NCBI GenBank assembly: GCA_014379405.1 | Contig: JACMLU010000016.1 | Location: 1 to 64,000, forward strand | Reading direction: 5' to 3' | Source: Flavobacterium sp. | GTDB taxonomy: Bacteria > Bacteroidota > Bacteroidia > Flavobacteriales > Flavobacteriaceae | Length of the DNA: 64,000 nt | Shown here: one piece after another, positions 17,442 through 26,424 of the stretch | How the letters are laid out: each line of letters begins with the position of its first letter | Position numbering within the stretch: position 1 is the first letter of the stretch | The notes under the pieces: generated by a model | Database searches by the model: none | Told to the model about the DNA's origin: nothing | Seen by the model: only the letters and a program-made list of their open reading frames with translations | Translations under genes and position numbers: made by a program

Positions 17442-20400
17442 TTATCTCTTCAAACTAAAATGCGATTTGAAAACTTTTGAAGTTCCTTTTTCATCGTAAT
17501 CCACCGTGAACCAATAATCTGTTGAGGGCAATGGTTGTCCGTTATACATTCCGTTCCAGCCACCCGTTGCAGGGGTAATTTCCTTGAGGAATTTTCCGTA
17601 TCGATCAAAAATAAATATCGGCGCATTTGGATTCGTTGGCAACAAATGGGGAATATTCCAGGTTTCATTATATCCATCACCATTTGGAGTGAAAAATTTG
17701 GGATAATTGATGATTACTGCATTTATAGGTGGGGGATCGCAATGTCCGTTCTTGTCTCTAACCATAATAATATGTTCGCCCGGTTTTACATTGGTAAATT
17801 GATTGCTATCTTGATACGGAAAATCGTCCAGTTTGTATTCATAATTCCCCGAACCTACGCCCAAAACATTGACCAAAATAAAAGTTGGATTTTCAAAGGC
17901 ATCACTGTACGTAATTTCAAGGTATGGCGTATATTTAGAGACTTTGGTTGCAGCCGTATTTACGCAAGTTGTGATCGTGTTGGTTATAGTTACGGTATAA
18001 TCGCCAATTTGGCTGGTGGTAATAGATGCCGTGTTGCCGCCAAAAGGATTTCCGTCCAATGTCCATTCAAAGAAATAATTGGCTCCCGATATTCCTGTGT
18101 TTATGGTTGCGGGATTTAACAAAGTACCGGTTTGATAATCTTCGCAAATGAAATATTCCGAAACCAATTGGGGATTGGGTAACGGATTGACTATTAATTT
18201 TAATTCGACAACTGAAAAACAAGAAAAAGTTATGGTATTGTTGGCAACCCTAATCCAAACATTGTCTGTAAATGGATTGTCGTTTTGGTATGTGGCTGGA
18301 TTTGCAATCGGAATTGCATTGATGTCATTGGCTCCAGCCAAAGAAGTATAAAAAGTTAGCGTAAAATTAGCATCGGGAGTTTGTCCGTTTAATGCTTGGT
18401 TTCGAACGGACAAAGTGGTCAAATCGAATTGAAAAACTCCATCGTTCACACCAAAGTTATCACAGCTCACCAATGGACTGACAGGATTAGCAACAGGTCT
18501 TGGCGCAATGTTGATGCTAAATGGATTTTCGTCGCTGCAATTTAATCGGTCACCAGTTTCATAATAAATATAATAAGTTGGCAAAACCGTGGCAGGAGTT
18601 ACCGTGGTGCCAACAGGAATTCTATTTCCCCCGCCCAAAGATCCTCCGGGAGCATCATAATAGAAATTATTTACGGTTGGCAATGGAGGAAAAGTAAAAC
18701 TGTCGCAATACGATAATTGAGTAGGAATTGGATCTGCCTCAACGCCATTTATGGAAATGTCGAAAAAGTTTTCTGAATAGCAAAAAGGATCATTTGGATG
18801 TACCGCATAAATGTAAATTCGGTCGTTGACGCTAATTACAGTTCCTGCTGCCAAAGGATTCACTCCATTTGGATCATCGTAATAGTTTCCGTTGGACAGC
18901 GGAGACAAAACATAGGAAGTACATTGTTCCACATTGGCTCTTGAATCGATTACAGGTTTTTGATTAATGGTTATCAGCCAAGGTTTTTCATTATAACAAC
19001 CCGCAGTTGTTGTCGATGGTTTGTAAATATATACAGTTGTAGTAGTAGTTATGCTGTCAATATTTGGAATTAATTTTGCATTTCCTAGAGTTGTTGGTCC
19101 TCCAGCCAAGGTGTAATATTCGCCACCATCCGCTTGAACAGGCAATAGAAAACTGGCGCAAGTAGTTACATCTATAGGAGTACTCAAGAACGGTGCGTTT
19201 ATCGTTATTTTGAAAAAATCATCATCCGTGCAATTCGGTGTTCCTGCTCCGGGAACATAAGTATATACCGTGGTTGTTTGCGAAATAATTCCCGGAAGAA
19301 TTATGTTTCCGCCACCATTTGGAGTATCGCGGTATTCGCCAACGGGTGCTGGAGGAAGATTATAGGATACGCAGTCGTTTATGTCAACCAATCCCAAAGT
19401 GTTGATATAGACGGTAAAGACGGTATCAGGCGTTCTACATCCATTATTTGTGGCAAAAACATAAAGTGTTGTCGTAGTCGTTATGGGCGAAACGGCAGGA
19501 GTGTATATTCCTGTTACGGTATCTAAAGTGTAATAATTACCAACGGCTAATGGCGGCAAATTATAGGAAGTACAAGCAAAGGCATTTGCAATGGGAGCAA
19601 TTGTGGGCGTAATGTATATGTTTATGTTAAATTGACCTTCGAGAATACAAGGGTTGCTAATATCTGTTGAACTAAAATAGGAGTAAATAGTTGTTGTTCC
19701 TGGAGTTGTCAAGATTGTTCCTCCGGCAATTTCCGTTCCTCCACCAGAAGGACCTCCGGGCATTGTGAAATAACGAAGTCCGAAAAAAGTGGGATTTAAT
19801 TGGTATTGATCGCAAGCATCAATATCCGTTTGGGTCATATCTAAAGGAGTGATAATTCGTATATTGAAATTGCTCTCAAACGGACAACTTGGAGTTCCTG
19901 ATGTTGTACTATAAATATATACAGTTTGGTCTATCGAAATTACATCACCGGCATTGAGCATTGGCAAGCCTTGGTTGGGTGCTGAAAAATAGTTTCCGGG
20001 ATTGACAAGAGCTGGTAAAGTATAACTGTTGCAAACAAACTGATTAGAAAGTTGGTCTAATATTGGTCTAGGAATAACTATTAGATTAAAACTAGTTGTG
20101 TTGAAACAAGTAGGATCTGTCGTGGTTTGTATTCTTGCAAATATCGTTATATTGCCTGAATTATAGGGAACAGTAGGATCTATTCTATTAATTCCTGCAT
20201 TGGCGTCGGCTAAATTTGCATAATATGAAATGTCATATATTCCAGCTGATTGCGCTCCCAAAACCGCCACTGTTTGCGAACCAAGGTTGAAATCGGCAGT
20301 ATTTGTTCCTGCTGTGGTTTCGCATTGAGTTAAGTCTCCAGGATTATTGGCAACTGGCGGAGGAGTAACTTCTAATTGAAAAGTCTTTGTAATAACGCAG

Positions 20401-21710
20401 TTTGTTGTCGTATCCATAATTCTTATCCAAATTGTGGTTGGCAAACTGACAGTGGGAATGGTATAATTATTAGGCAATGGATTATTATTCAAGGCGGCAT
20501 CTGCCAAAGAGGAGTGATAGCTAATTTGAGTTCCAGGTACATTGACAATCGGGTTGTTGTAAGACAAATCGAAACTGGAATTGACTTGTCCCGCATCGCA
20601 TTGAAATAAATCGACAGGATCGGGAGTTGATATTGGAGTATAGTATTCTACGTTTATAAAATCAGTGGTTACGGGGCAATTTGTCGCGATAATGGTATAA
20701 GTAAGTCCATAAACTCCGGCTTGGCTTGCCGTTAAATTAGGTGTGTTTCCGCCAATAGGATTTCCGTTGAATGTCCAAGCGAAAGAATAAATTGCCGGAT
20801 TCAATCCAGAAACCAGCGTATGTGAGCCATTGTCACAAATCGCCGTATTGCTTGCCACGGTCAAATCAGGACCCAAAACATCTTGACCCACATTGAAACT
20901 ATTGGCACCCAAAAATATGGCTGAATCGGCTTGATTGTCTTGTCTGTCAGCAATTACCAGTTTGATATGATAGCTTGTATTTGGAATTAAGGTAGTTGAC
21001 GAAGCACTCATAGAAATGGTTTGTCCATTAAAATTTGTTGCTGAACCGGCTGCGTTGGAACCACCATTAAACGCTCCAAAATAGGTCGGATTTTGTGAAG
21101 AACAAGACGAATTGTATAATGAATTCCGAATGGTAACAACCGAAATAGGAGTTGTGGTGTTGGGTATTACAGCAAGATTTGTGGTAACACCAGTCGAATT
21201 ATTGGTAAGCAAAAAAGCAAAAGCATCTGAAAATTGACATTGAAAATTACCGTATTCTTCCGAAGCAAATAAAAAGGTGAAGTCGAAGTTGGCAGAAAAA
21301 GGTATAAAGTCAAATTCCAAAACCGTAGCATTTGTTGAGTTCATTGTGATTCCAGCAGTCAAAAGAGTAGCTTCTAAATCGGAGTCACCTGTCCAAGAGG
21401 CGTTGCCGTCGTCGAGTTGGCTGGTATTTGGTCCAGCTGCGTTTGTTACATTTCCGGTACTCAAAATAACCCCACTTGATAATGGAAAAGCAGGATTCGT
21501 ATTTGTAAAATAGCCAATTCCGTTTGAAGATCCAAATCCATTCGTATTTCCTGTTCTCCAACTAATGTTACTTACCGGAACACAGGTTTTGTTGACCAAA
21601 ACATCAGTAACTAGTTCCGGAACGGTATGAGTATTGGTATCCACACTAATTGCCTGTGAATAACATCCTATCCAGAAGAATGAAATTAGAAGCGCCAGGC
21701 TTTTTTTCAT
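17442..21710 (-). CDS. Giant T9SS type B surface protein with choice-of-anchor L domain and tandem modules
   Basis: The protein is 1422 residues. After a signal peptide, residues about 30-275 form a choice-of-anchor L domain (GVILSTGNV, then FASEEYGNFQCQFSDAFAF). PKD-like segments follow, then at least seven tandem modules of about 75 residues (roughly 550-1090). Each opens with a Cys-x-Ser/Gln-Tyr/Phe-x-Leu/Phe-Pro pattern (CNSYTLPAL, CTSYNLPPL, CVSYNLPPA, CASFLLPV, CTSYVLSPL, CDSFTFPPL) and continues to a TTTVYIY strand and a second Cys. The C-terminus is a gliding motility-type (CHU_C) type B T9SS domain with FFTPNGDGYNETWNI and FKSHFSLKR. It is likely an adhesin displayed on the cell surface. 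Ligand unknown. Confidence 0.87.
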   Translation of the reverse strand: MKKSLALLISFFWIGCYSQAISVDTNTHTVPELVTDVLVNKTCVPVSNISWRTGNTNGFGSSNGIGYFTNTNPAFPLSSGVILSTGNVTNAAGPNTSQLDDGNASWTGDSDLEATLLTAGITMNSTNATVLEFDFIPFSANFDFTFLFASEEYGNFQCQFSDAFAFLLTNNSTGVTTNLAVIPNTTTPISVVTIRNSLYNSSCSSQNPTYFGAFNGGSNAAGSATNFNGQTISMSASSTTLIPNTSYHIKLVIADRQDNQADSAIFLGANSFNVGQDVLGPDLTVASNTAICDNGSHTLVSGLNPAIYSFAWTFNGNPIGGNTPNLTASQAGVYGLTYTIIATNCPVTTDFINVEYYTPISTPDPVDLFQCDAGQVNSSFDLSYNNPIVNVPGTQISYHSSLADAALNNNPLPNNYTIPTVSLPTTIWIRIMDTTTNCVITKTFQLEVTPPPVANNPGDLTQCETTAGTNTADFNLGSQTVAVLGAQSAGIYDISYYANLADANAGINRIDPTVPYNSGNITIFARIQTTTDPTCFNTTSFNLIVIPRPILDQLSNQFVCNSYTLPALVNPGNYFSAPNQGLPMLNAGDVISIDQTVYIYSTTSGTPSCPFESNFNIRIITPLDMTQTDIDACDQYQLNPTFFGLRYFTMPGGPSGGGTEIAGGTILTTPGTTTIYSYFSSTDISNPCILEGQFNINIYITPTIAPIANAFACTSYNLPPLAVGNYYTLDTVTGIYTPAVSPITTTTTLYVFATNNGCRTPDTVFTVYINTLGLVDINDCVSYNLPPAPVGEYRDTPNGGGNIILPGIISQTTTVYTYVPGAGTPNCTDDDFFKITINAPFLSTPIDVTTCASFLLPVQADGGEYYTLAGGPTTLGNAKLIPNIDSITTTTTVYIYKPSTTTAGCYNEKPWLITINQKPVIDSRANVEQCTSYVLSPLSNGNYYDDPNGVNPLAAGTVISVNDRIYIYAVHPNDPFCYSENFFDISINGVEADPIPTQLSYCDSFTFPPLPTVNNFYYDAPGGSLGGGNRIPVGTTVTPATVLPTYYIYYETGDRLNCSDENPFSINIAPRPVANPVSPLVSCDNFGVNDGVFQFDLTTLSVRNQALNGQTPDANFTLTFYTSLAGANDINAIPIANPATYQNDNPFTDNVWIRVANNTITFSCFSVVELKLIVNPLPNPQLVSEYFICEDYQTGTLLNPATINTGISGANYFFEWTLDGNPFGGNTASITTSQIGDYTVTITNTITTCVNTAATKVSKYTPYLEITYSDAFENPTFILVNVLGVGSGNYEYKLDDFPYQDSNQFTNVKPGEHIIMVRDKNGHCDPPPINAVIINYPKFFTPNGDGYNETWNIPHLLPTNPNAPIFIFDRYGKFLKEITPATGGWNGMYNGQPLPSTDYWFTVDYDEKGTSKVFKSHFSLKR

Positions 21711-21891
21711 AAAAAAAATGTTTTGGGCAAATATAGAACAATCAAATTAAAGAAATTTTTATCAATAAAACGAGTAATTCTTAGGATTTCATTTATGGAT
21801 TCCAGCTGAAAATTTTAATAATCTTCTAAATTATCTTTATCCACTTCTATATAAACGTCAATAGGTATATTTTGTTATAGGTCACTAAGAA

Positions 21892-21927
21892 AGAAACCCC
21901 GAAGTGGCATACTTCAGGGTTCCTTTT
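21892..21927 (-). terminator. Terminator after the 788-residue receptor gene
   Basis: On the minus strand AACCCTGAAGT and ACTTCGGGGTT form an 11-bp stem with one G-U pair around ATGCC, followed by TTCTTT. It is 25 bp past the stop. Confidence 0.75.
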
Positions 21928-21951
21928 GCAACAAATTATTAAAACTAACTT

Positions 21952-24318
21952 TTAAAATCCACCACCACCTTGGATTTCATTATTTTCTCTTGTTTTTCTT
22001 TCAATGGCTTTGTTTTTTCCAGATCCAAAACGGTAGTTGAAACCGATATATGCTGTTTGGCTTTCCCAGTTGAATTGCCCTTTAGAAGTTTTTGGTTCAC
22101 TTCTTTCAAAGGCGAAATGCATTGAGTTGAACACATCACTAACCCGAGCTGTTATTGTTCCGTTTCCTTTTAACACTGTTAAACTAGAGCCTGCATCTGC
22201 TTTCCACATTGGTTTTCTCAAAGCTTGGATGCTTAAATCTGCTCCTCTATACATTCCTGTTAATTGAAATCTCAGATTTTTTGAAGCTTTAAATGTATTA
22301 CTAATTCGAGCGTTGAATGTGGTTGCGTTTACTTCTAAATAAACATTTTCTGAATATCCTTTTACAGTTTTGTTGTAGGCATCAAAACTTATATTAGCAC
22401 TGAACCATTTTGTAAAATCTAAGCTTCCTGAAACTTCTACACCATAGGCATTGTTGTCATCCAAGTTGTCATAAGACAATATCATTTTTTCTGGGCTTGA
22501 AGGATTTTCAAAAACGGTACGTGTTATTTCATTTGTAATATGTCGGTAAAAAACACCAGATGTTATGGAACCAATTTTTGTTTTTCGGGTATAATTAAAT
22601 TCGACTGAATTGGTAAACTGAGGATTTAGTTCTGGATTTCCTTGTGAATCTATCTGTGGAGTACTCCATTCACGTATTGGGTTAATTTGAGAAATACTAG
22701 GCCGATCCACACGTTTTGAGACACTAAAGTTATAAGAGTCTTTGTCGTTTGGTGCGTAATTAGCAAATGCCGAGGGATAAACAGTAAATCGGTTATCCTC
22801 AAATGTGGCATCATCCTCACTTACTTTTCTAAACAGTCCATTGGCATTGTAATCTTCAAGTCTAGCCCCAGCTTGCAAGTTCCATTTTCCTATTTGTTTG
22901 GAGTATGTTGCATAACCAGAATATATTTTTCTATCATAAGTAAAGTCTGAATTATATGAATTATCAAGCTGAAAATTGTTTTTTGTATTTTCTAATCTGC
23001 TTTCTAAACCTAATTCTAATTTTGATGTTTCAGATAAGGGATTTACATAATCTAAATTGATTAAAGTATTTTTTCCCTTGTTGGAAATGTCATTTGTTTT
23101 TGGATCACTGAAATAACTATTTTCCATTTCATCACCATTGCTGTAATTAGCTTCTAATTCTAATGTATGCCCTTCCTTTTTGAAATTTTTCTTGTAATCT
23201 AAATTATAAGTTTGAGTATAATTGTCTTCTTTACTATTGTATAATTGATTTATATCCGTTTTTGATGGATCTAAGAAATCAATTGTTGTTTTAGAGTTTC
23301 CATTAGTTCCAGAAAAATTTTGTGTAGTATAGAAAGAAATGGTATTCGTGTCATTTAGATAAAAATCAAAACCAACTTTTACTAGGTTTGAGGTAGTTGT
23401 GTTGTCAAAATCAAATTTTTGATAATTTTCCTCTCCTGGCTCTAATAATTGAACATAACCATATCGAGCTTGTTTGCCACTATTTAATCCGTAATTGCCA
23501 TACAAATTGAATTTCCCATTTCTATAATTCATATCAGTAGAGCCATTAAATTTTGGGGTATTTCCATAGGTTATCCCTCCATTTAAATTACCATTAAAAC
23601 CAATTTTGCTGTTTTTATTTAAAACAATATTAATGATTCCGCTCATTCCTTCAGGATTATATTTGGCCGAAGGATTTGTGATGAGCTCAATTTGTTTAAT
23701 TGAAGAAGAAGGAATCTGTTGTAATAATTGCGAAGCACTAACGGTAGTTGGTTTGCCATCAACTAAAATTCTAACATTAGAATTCCCTCTAAGACTGACT
23801 TCATTAGTCTGTTGATCAACACTAACAGAGGGGATGTTGTTCATTATCTCAGCAGCTGTTGCACCGGCACTCAGTAAATCTTTACCAATGTTTATGATTT
23901 TTCTATCGGTTTTTTGCTCTATTATTGAACGTTCTTGCACAATATCTACTTCCGAAAGTTGGGTTGCGTCCTCTTCAATAGTAATAGTTTTTAAATCCAC
24001 TGATTTGTTTTGTGGAGTAATTAAAACCTTTTTTATAATCGGTTTGTATCCAATGTATTGTATTTCTAAAGTGTAATTTTTAAATCCTAAATTTTTTATT
24101 ATAAAATTTCCTTTATCGTTAGTGATTTCACCAGTGATAATTTTAGTATCTTCTTTAATTAAAACATTTACATACTGCAGTGGTAGATTCGTTTTTTTAT
24201 CTAAAACCTTGCCTAAAATACTTCCAGACTCTTCAGCAACAATGGGTTTGACAGGGTTTTGAGCATATACTGAAAATGCAGTTCCTAAAACACATAGTAA
24301 AATAATTTTCAAATTCAT
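21952..24318 (-). CDS. TonB-dependent receptor-like outer-membrane beta-barrel protein
   Basis: The protein has 788 residues and a signal peptide ending near VYAQ. It starts with a carboxypeptidase-regulatory-like domain (about 30-115: GSILGKVLDKKTNLPLQYVN). A plug follows (MNNIPSVSVDQQTNEVSLRG, then VRILVDGKPTTVSASQLLQQ), then a long beta-barrel ending in YIGFNYRFGSGK. This is the Bacteroidetes outer-membrane barrel family that resembles TonB receptors. No SusD partner lies beside it, so import of a specific ligand cannot be claimed. The Gly-rich C-terminal tail (IQGGGGF) follows the last strand. Upstream is an AT-rich spacer shared with the divergent argS. Confidence 0.85.
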   Translation of the reverse strand: MNLKIILLCVLGTAFSVYAQNPVKPIVAEESGSILGKVLDKKTNLPLQYVNVLIKEDTKIITGEITNDKGNFIIKNLGFKNYTLEIQYIGYKPIIKKVLITPQNKSVDLKTITIEEDATQLSEVDIVQERSIIEQKTDRKIINIGKDLLSAGATAAEIMNNIPSVSVDQQTNEVSLRGNSNVRILVDGKPTTVSASQLLQQIPSSSIKQIELITNPSAKYNPEGMSGIINIVLNKNSKIGFNGNLNGGITYGNTPKFNGSTDMNYRNGKFNLYGNYGLNSGKQARYGYVQLLEPGEENYQKFDFDNTTTSNLVKVGFDFYLNDTNTISFYTTQNFSGTNGNSKTTIDFLDPSKTDINQLYNSKEDNYTQTYNLDYKKNFKKEGHTLELEANYSNGDEMENSYFSDPKTNDISNKGKNTLINLDYVNPLSETSKLELGLESRLENTKNNFQLDNSYNSDFTYDRKIYSGYATYSKQIGKWNLQAGARLEDYNANGLFRKVSEDDATFEDNRFTVYPSAFANYAPNDKDSYNFSVSKRVDRPSISQINPIREWSTPQIDSQGNPELNPQFTNSVEFNYTRKTKIGSITSGVFYRHITNEITRTVFENPSSPEKMILSYDNLDDNNAYGVEVSGSLDFTKWFSANISFDAYNKTVKGYSENVYLEVNATTFNARISNTFKASKNLRFQLTGMYRGADLSIQALRKPMWKADAGSSLTVLKGNGTITARVSDVFNSMHFAFERSEPKTSKGQFNWESQTAYIGFNYRFGSGKNKAIERKTRENNEIQGGGGF

Positions 24319-24546
24319 AAGTATTTGTTTTTGATAGTTTTAGGTTGTTTTTTTTATTGAAAAAAGGTTGCAATATACGGTATAAAAATCAAAATCTTCG
24401 CTAAACAAGACAATAGACTCTTATTTTGAAAAATGTTACAGTATTATTGAAAAAAAAATGTGGAAAATAATTTTTTAATTTGTTTCTGCTTTATTGTATG
24501 AAGGAAATTATCTCGTATTCCAATTTCCTAATTGCGACATTATAAC

Positions 24547-24554
24547 TATCTTTG
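24547..24554 (+). promoter_or_regulatory. -7 element of argS promoter
   Basis: TATCTTTG fits the Bacteroidetes TAnnTTTG consensus and lies 22 bp before the argS ATG. No TTG is found at the usual distance for a -33 box. Confidence 0.55.
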
Positions 24555-24576
24555 CAGCCTTAAAATCAATACAAAA

Positions 24577-26355
24577 ATGACCTTATCACAGATTCTTACG
24601 CCTTCAATTAAAGAAGCGGTTCAAGTTTTATTTGACGTTACCATAGAAAAAGTTGAATTTCAAACCACTCGAAAAGAGTTTGAAGGCGATATTACAATGG
24701 TAATTTTTCCATTATTGAAAGTTATCAAAAGCAATCCAGTGGAATTAGGGAATAAAATTGGTACCTATTTAGTCGAGAATCTAGCCGAAGTGAGTCGTTT
24801 TAACGTCGTTTCTGGTTTTTTGAATATTGTTATTTCGGATGAATATTATTTGAATTTTTTCAATGAAATTCGAAAAGATGAAAAATTCGGATTCGTTTCT
24901 CCAAATCCTGATGACAAAGCTGTGATGGTTGAATATTCTTCGCCAAATACTAATAAACCACTGCATTTAGGTCACGTCCGTAATAATCTTTTGGGGTATT
25001 CAGTTGCCGAAATCATCAAGGCTTCCGGCAAAAAAGTCTATAAAACTCAAATTATCAACGACCGTGGAATCCATATTTGCAAGTCGATGTTGGCTTGGCA
25101 AAAATTTGGAAACGGAGAAACTCCGGAATCTACAGGTTTAAAAGGAGATAAATTAGTTGGTAATTATTATGTGGCTTTTGACAAAGCCTATAAAGAACAA
25201 ATCAACCAATTAATTTCAGAAGGGAAAACGGAAGACGAAGCCAAAAAACAAGCACCAATCATCTTGGAAGCACAAGAAATGCTATTGAAATGGGAAGATG
25301 GTGATGCTGAGGTAATGGCACTTTGGAAAATGATGAACCAATGGGTTTATGATGGTTTTGCTATAACCTATAAAAAATTGGGAGTTGATTTTGACAGCTA
25401 TTTCTACGAAAGCAATACTTATTTGCTAGGAAAAGACGTAGTTCAAATTGGTTTGGAAAAAGGCATTTTCCAAAAAGATCCAGACGGTTCGGTTTGGATT
25501 GATTTGACCGACGAAGGTTTAGATCGTAAAATCGTGTTGCGTTCTGATGGAACTGCGGTTTATATGACGCAAGATATTGGAACAGCCATTCAACGCGTAA
25601 AGGATTTTCCGGATGTTGGTGGAATGGTATACACCGTTGGAAACGAACAAGATTATCACTTCAAAGTTTTGTTTTTGATATTGAAAAAACTAGGTTTTGA
25701 TTGGTCAAAAAATCTGTATCATTTGTCTTATGGAATGGTCGATTTGCCTTCCGGAAAAATGAAATCTAGAGAAGGAACAGTTGTAGATGCTGATGATTTG
25801 ATGCAAGAAATGACAGACACGGCCCAAAAAATAGCCGAAGATTTAGGGAAATTAGATGAGTATTCTTCCGAAGAGAAATCTAAATTATATAAAACCATTG
25901 GGTTGGGTGCTTTAAAATATTACATTTTGAAAGTCGATCCGAAAAAGAGAATCCTTTTCGATCCAGCAGAATCTGTTGATTTTGCAGGAAATACAGGTTC
26001 GTTTATTCAATATACATACGCCAGAATACAGTCGATTATTCGCAAAGCAAACTTTGATTTTGCCTCTCCAAGCACCATAAAAGTGTTGCACGAAAAAGAA
26101 AAAGAATTGGTCAAACAACTCGAATTGTTTCCAGAAGTAATACAAAATGCGGCACAAAATCACAGCCCGGCTTTGATTGCGAATTATACTTATGATTTGG
26201 TTCGTGAATACAATTCATTTTACCAAGCCGTTTCCATATTGGGTGAAATAGATATGGATAAAAAAATATTCAGGGTTCAACTTTCGAAAAAAGTAGCCGA
26301 CACGATTGCATTAGCCTTTCAATTATTGGGTATTGATGTTCCGGAGAGAATGTGA
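24577..26355 (+). CDS. argS: Arginyl-tRNA synthetase
   Basis: This 592-residue class I aminoacyl-tRNA synthetase charges tRNA-Arg in the cytoplasm. An N-terminal Add1 domain is followed by the HIGH-type motif (PLHLGHVRNN), the insert-bearing catalytic domain, a KMSKS equivalent (SGKMKSREGTVV) and a C-terminal helical DALR anticodon domain ending LLGIDVPERM. The frame is open upstream to a TTG at 24532. The ATG at 24577 (MTLSQILTPSIKEA) is the right start because the promoter -7 element at 24547-24554 would lie inside the longer version. A bidirectional terminator follows. Confidence 0.97.
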   Translation: MTLSQILTPSIKEAVQVLFDVTIEKVEFQTTRKEFEGDITMVIFPLLKVIKSNPVELGNKIGTYLVENLAEVSRFNVVSGFLNIVISDEYYLNFFNEIRKDEKFGFVSPNPDDKAVMVEYSSPNTNKPLHLGHVRNNLLGYSVAEIIKASGKKVYKTQIINDRGIHICKSMLAWQKFGNGETPESTGLKGDKLVGNYYVAFDKAYKEQINQLISEGKTEDEAKKQAPIILEAQEMLLKWEDGDAEVMALWKMMNQWVYDGFAITYKKLGVDFDSYFYESNTYLLGKDVVQIGLEKGIFQKDPDGSVWIDLTDEGLDRKIVLRSDGTAVYMTQDIGTAIQRVKDFPDVGGMVYTVGNEQDYHFKVLFLILKKLGFDWSKNLYHLSYGMVDLPSGKMKSREGTVVDADDLMQEMTDTAQKIAEDLGKLDEYSSEEKSKLYKTIGLGALKYYILKVDPKKRILFDPAESVDFAGNTGSFIQYTYARIQSIIRKANFDFASPSTIKVLHEKEKELVKQLELFPEVIQNAAQNHSPALIANYTYDLVREYNSFYQAVSILGEIDMDKKIFRVQLSKKVADTIALAFQLLGIDVPERM

Positions 26356-26374
26356 TTTTCAATAATAAAACACT

Positions 26375-26403
26375 AAAAAAGACCTCGATTGAGGTCTTTT
26401 TTT
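26375..26403. terminator. Bidirectional terminator between argS and the receptor gene
   Basis: GACCTC-GATT-GAGGTC is a perfect 6-bp stem extended by A6 before and T7 after. It can stop transcription from argS on the plus strand and from the convergent receptor gene. Confidence 0.88.
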
Positions 26404-26424
26404 ATGCAAAGATGTTTGATTAAA

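Noticed and set aside
17535..18119. Plus-strand 194-residue ORF within the T9SS-B gene
   Set aside because: It is antisense to conserved modules and has no domain of its own.
24532..24576. Longer argS start at TTG
   Set aside because: The promoter -7 element lies inside the extension, and the ATG at 24577 gives the family-typical N-terminus.
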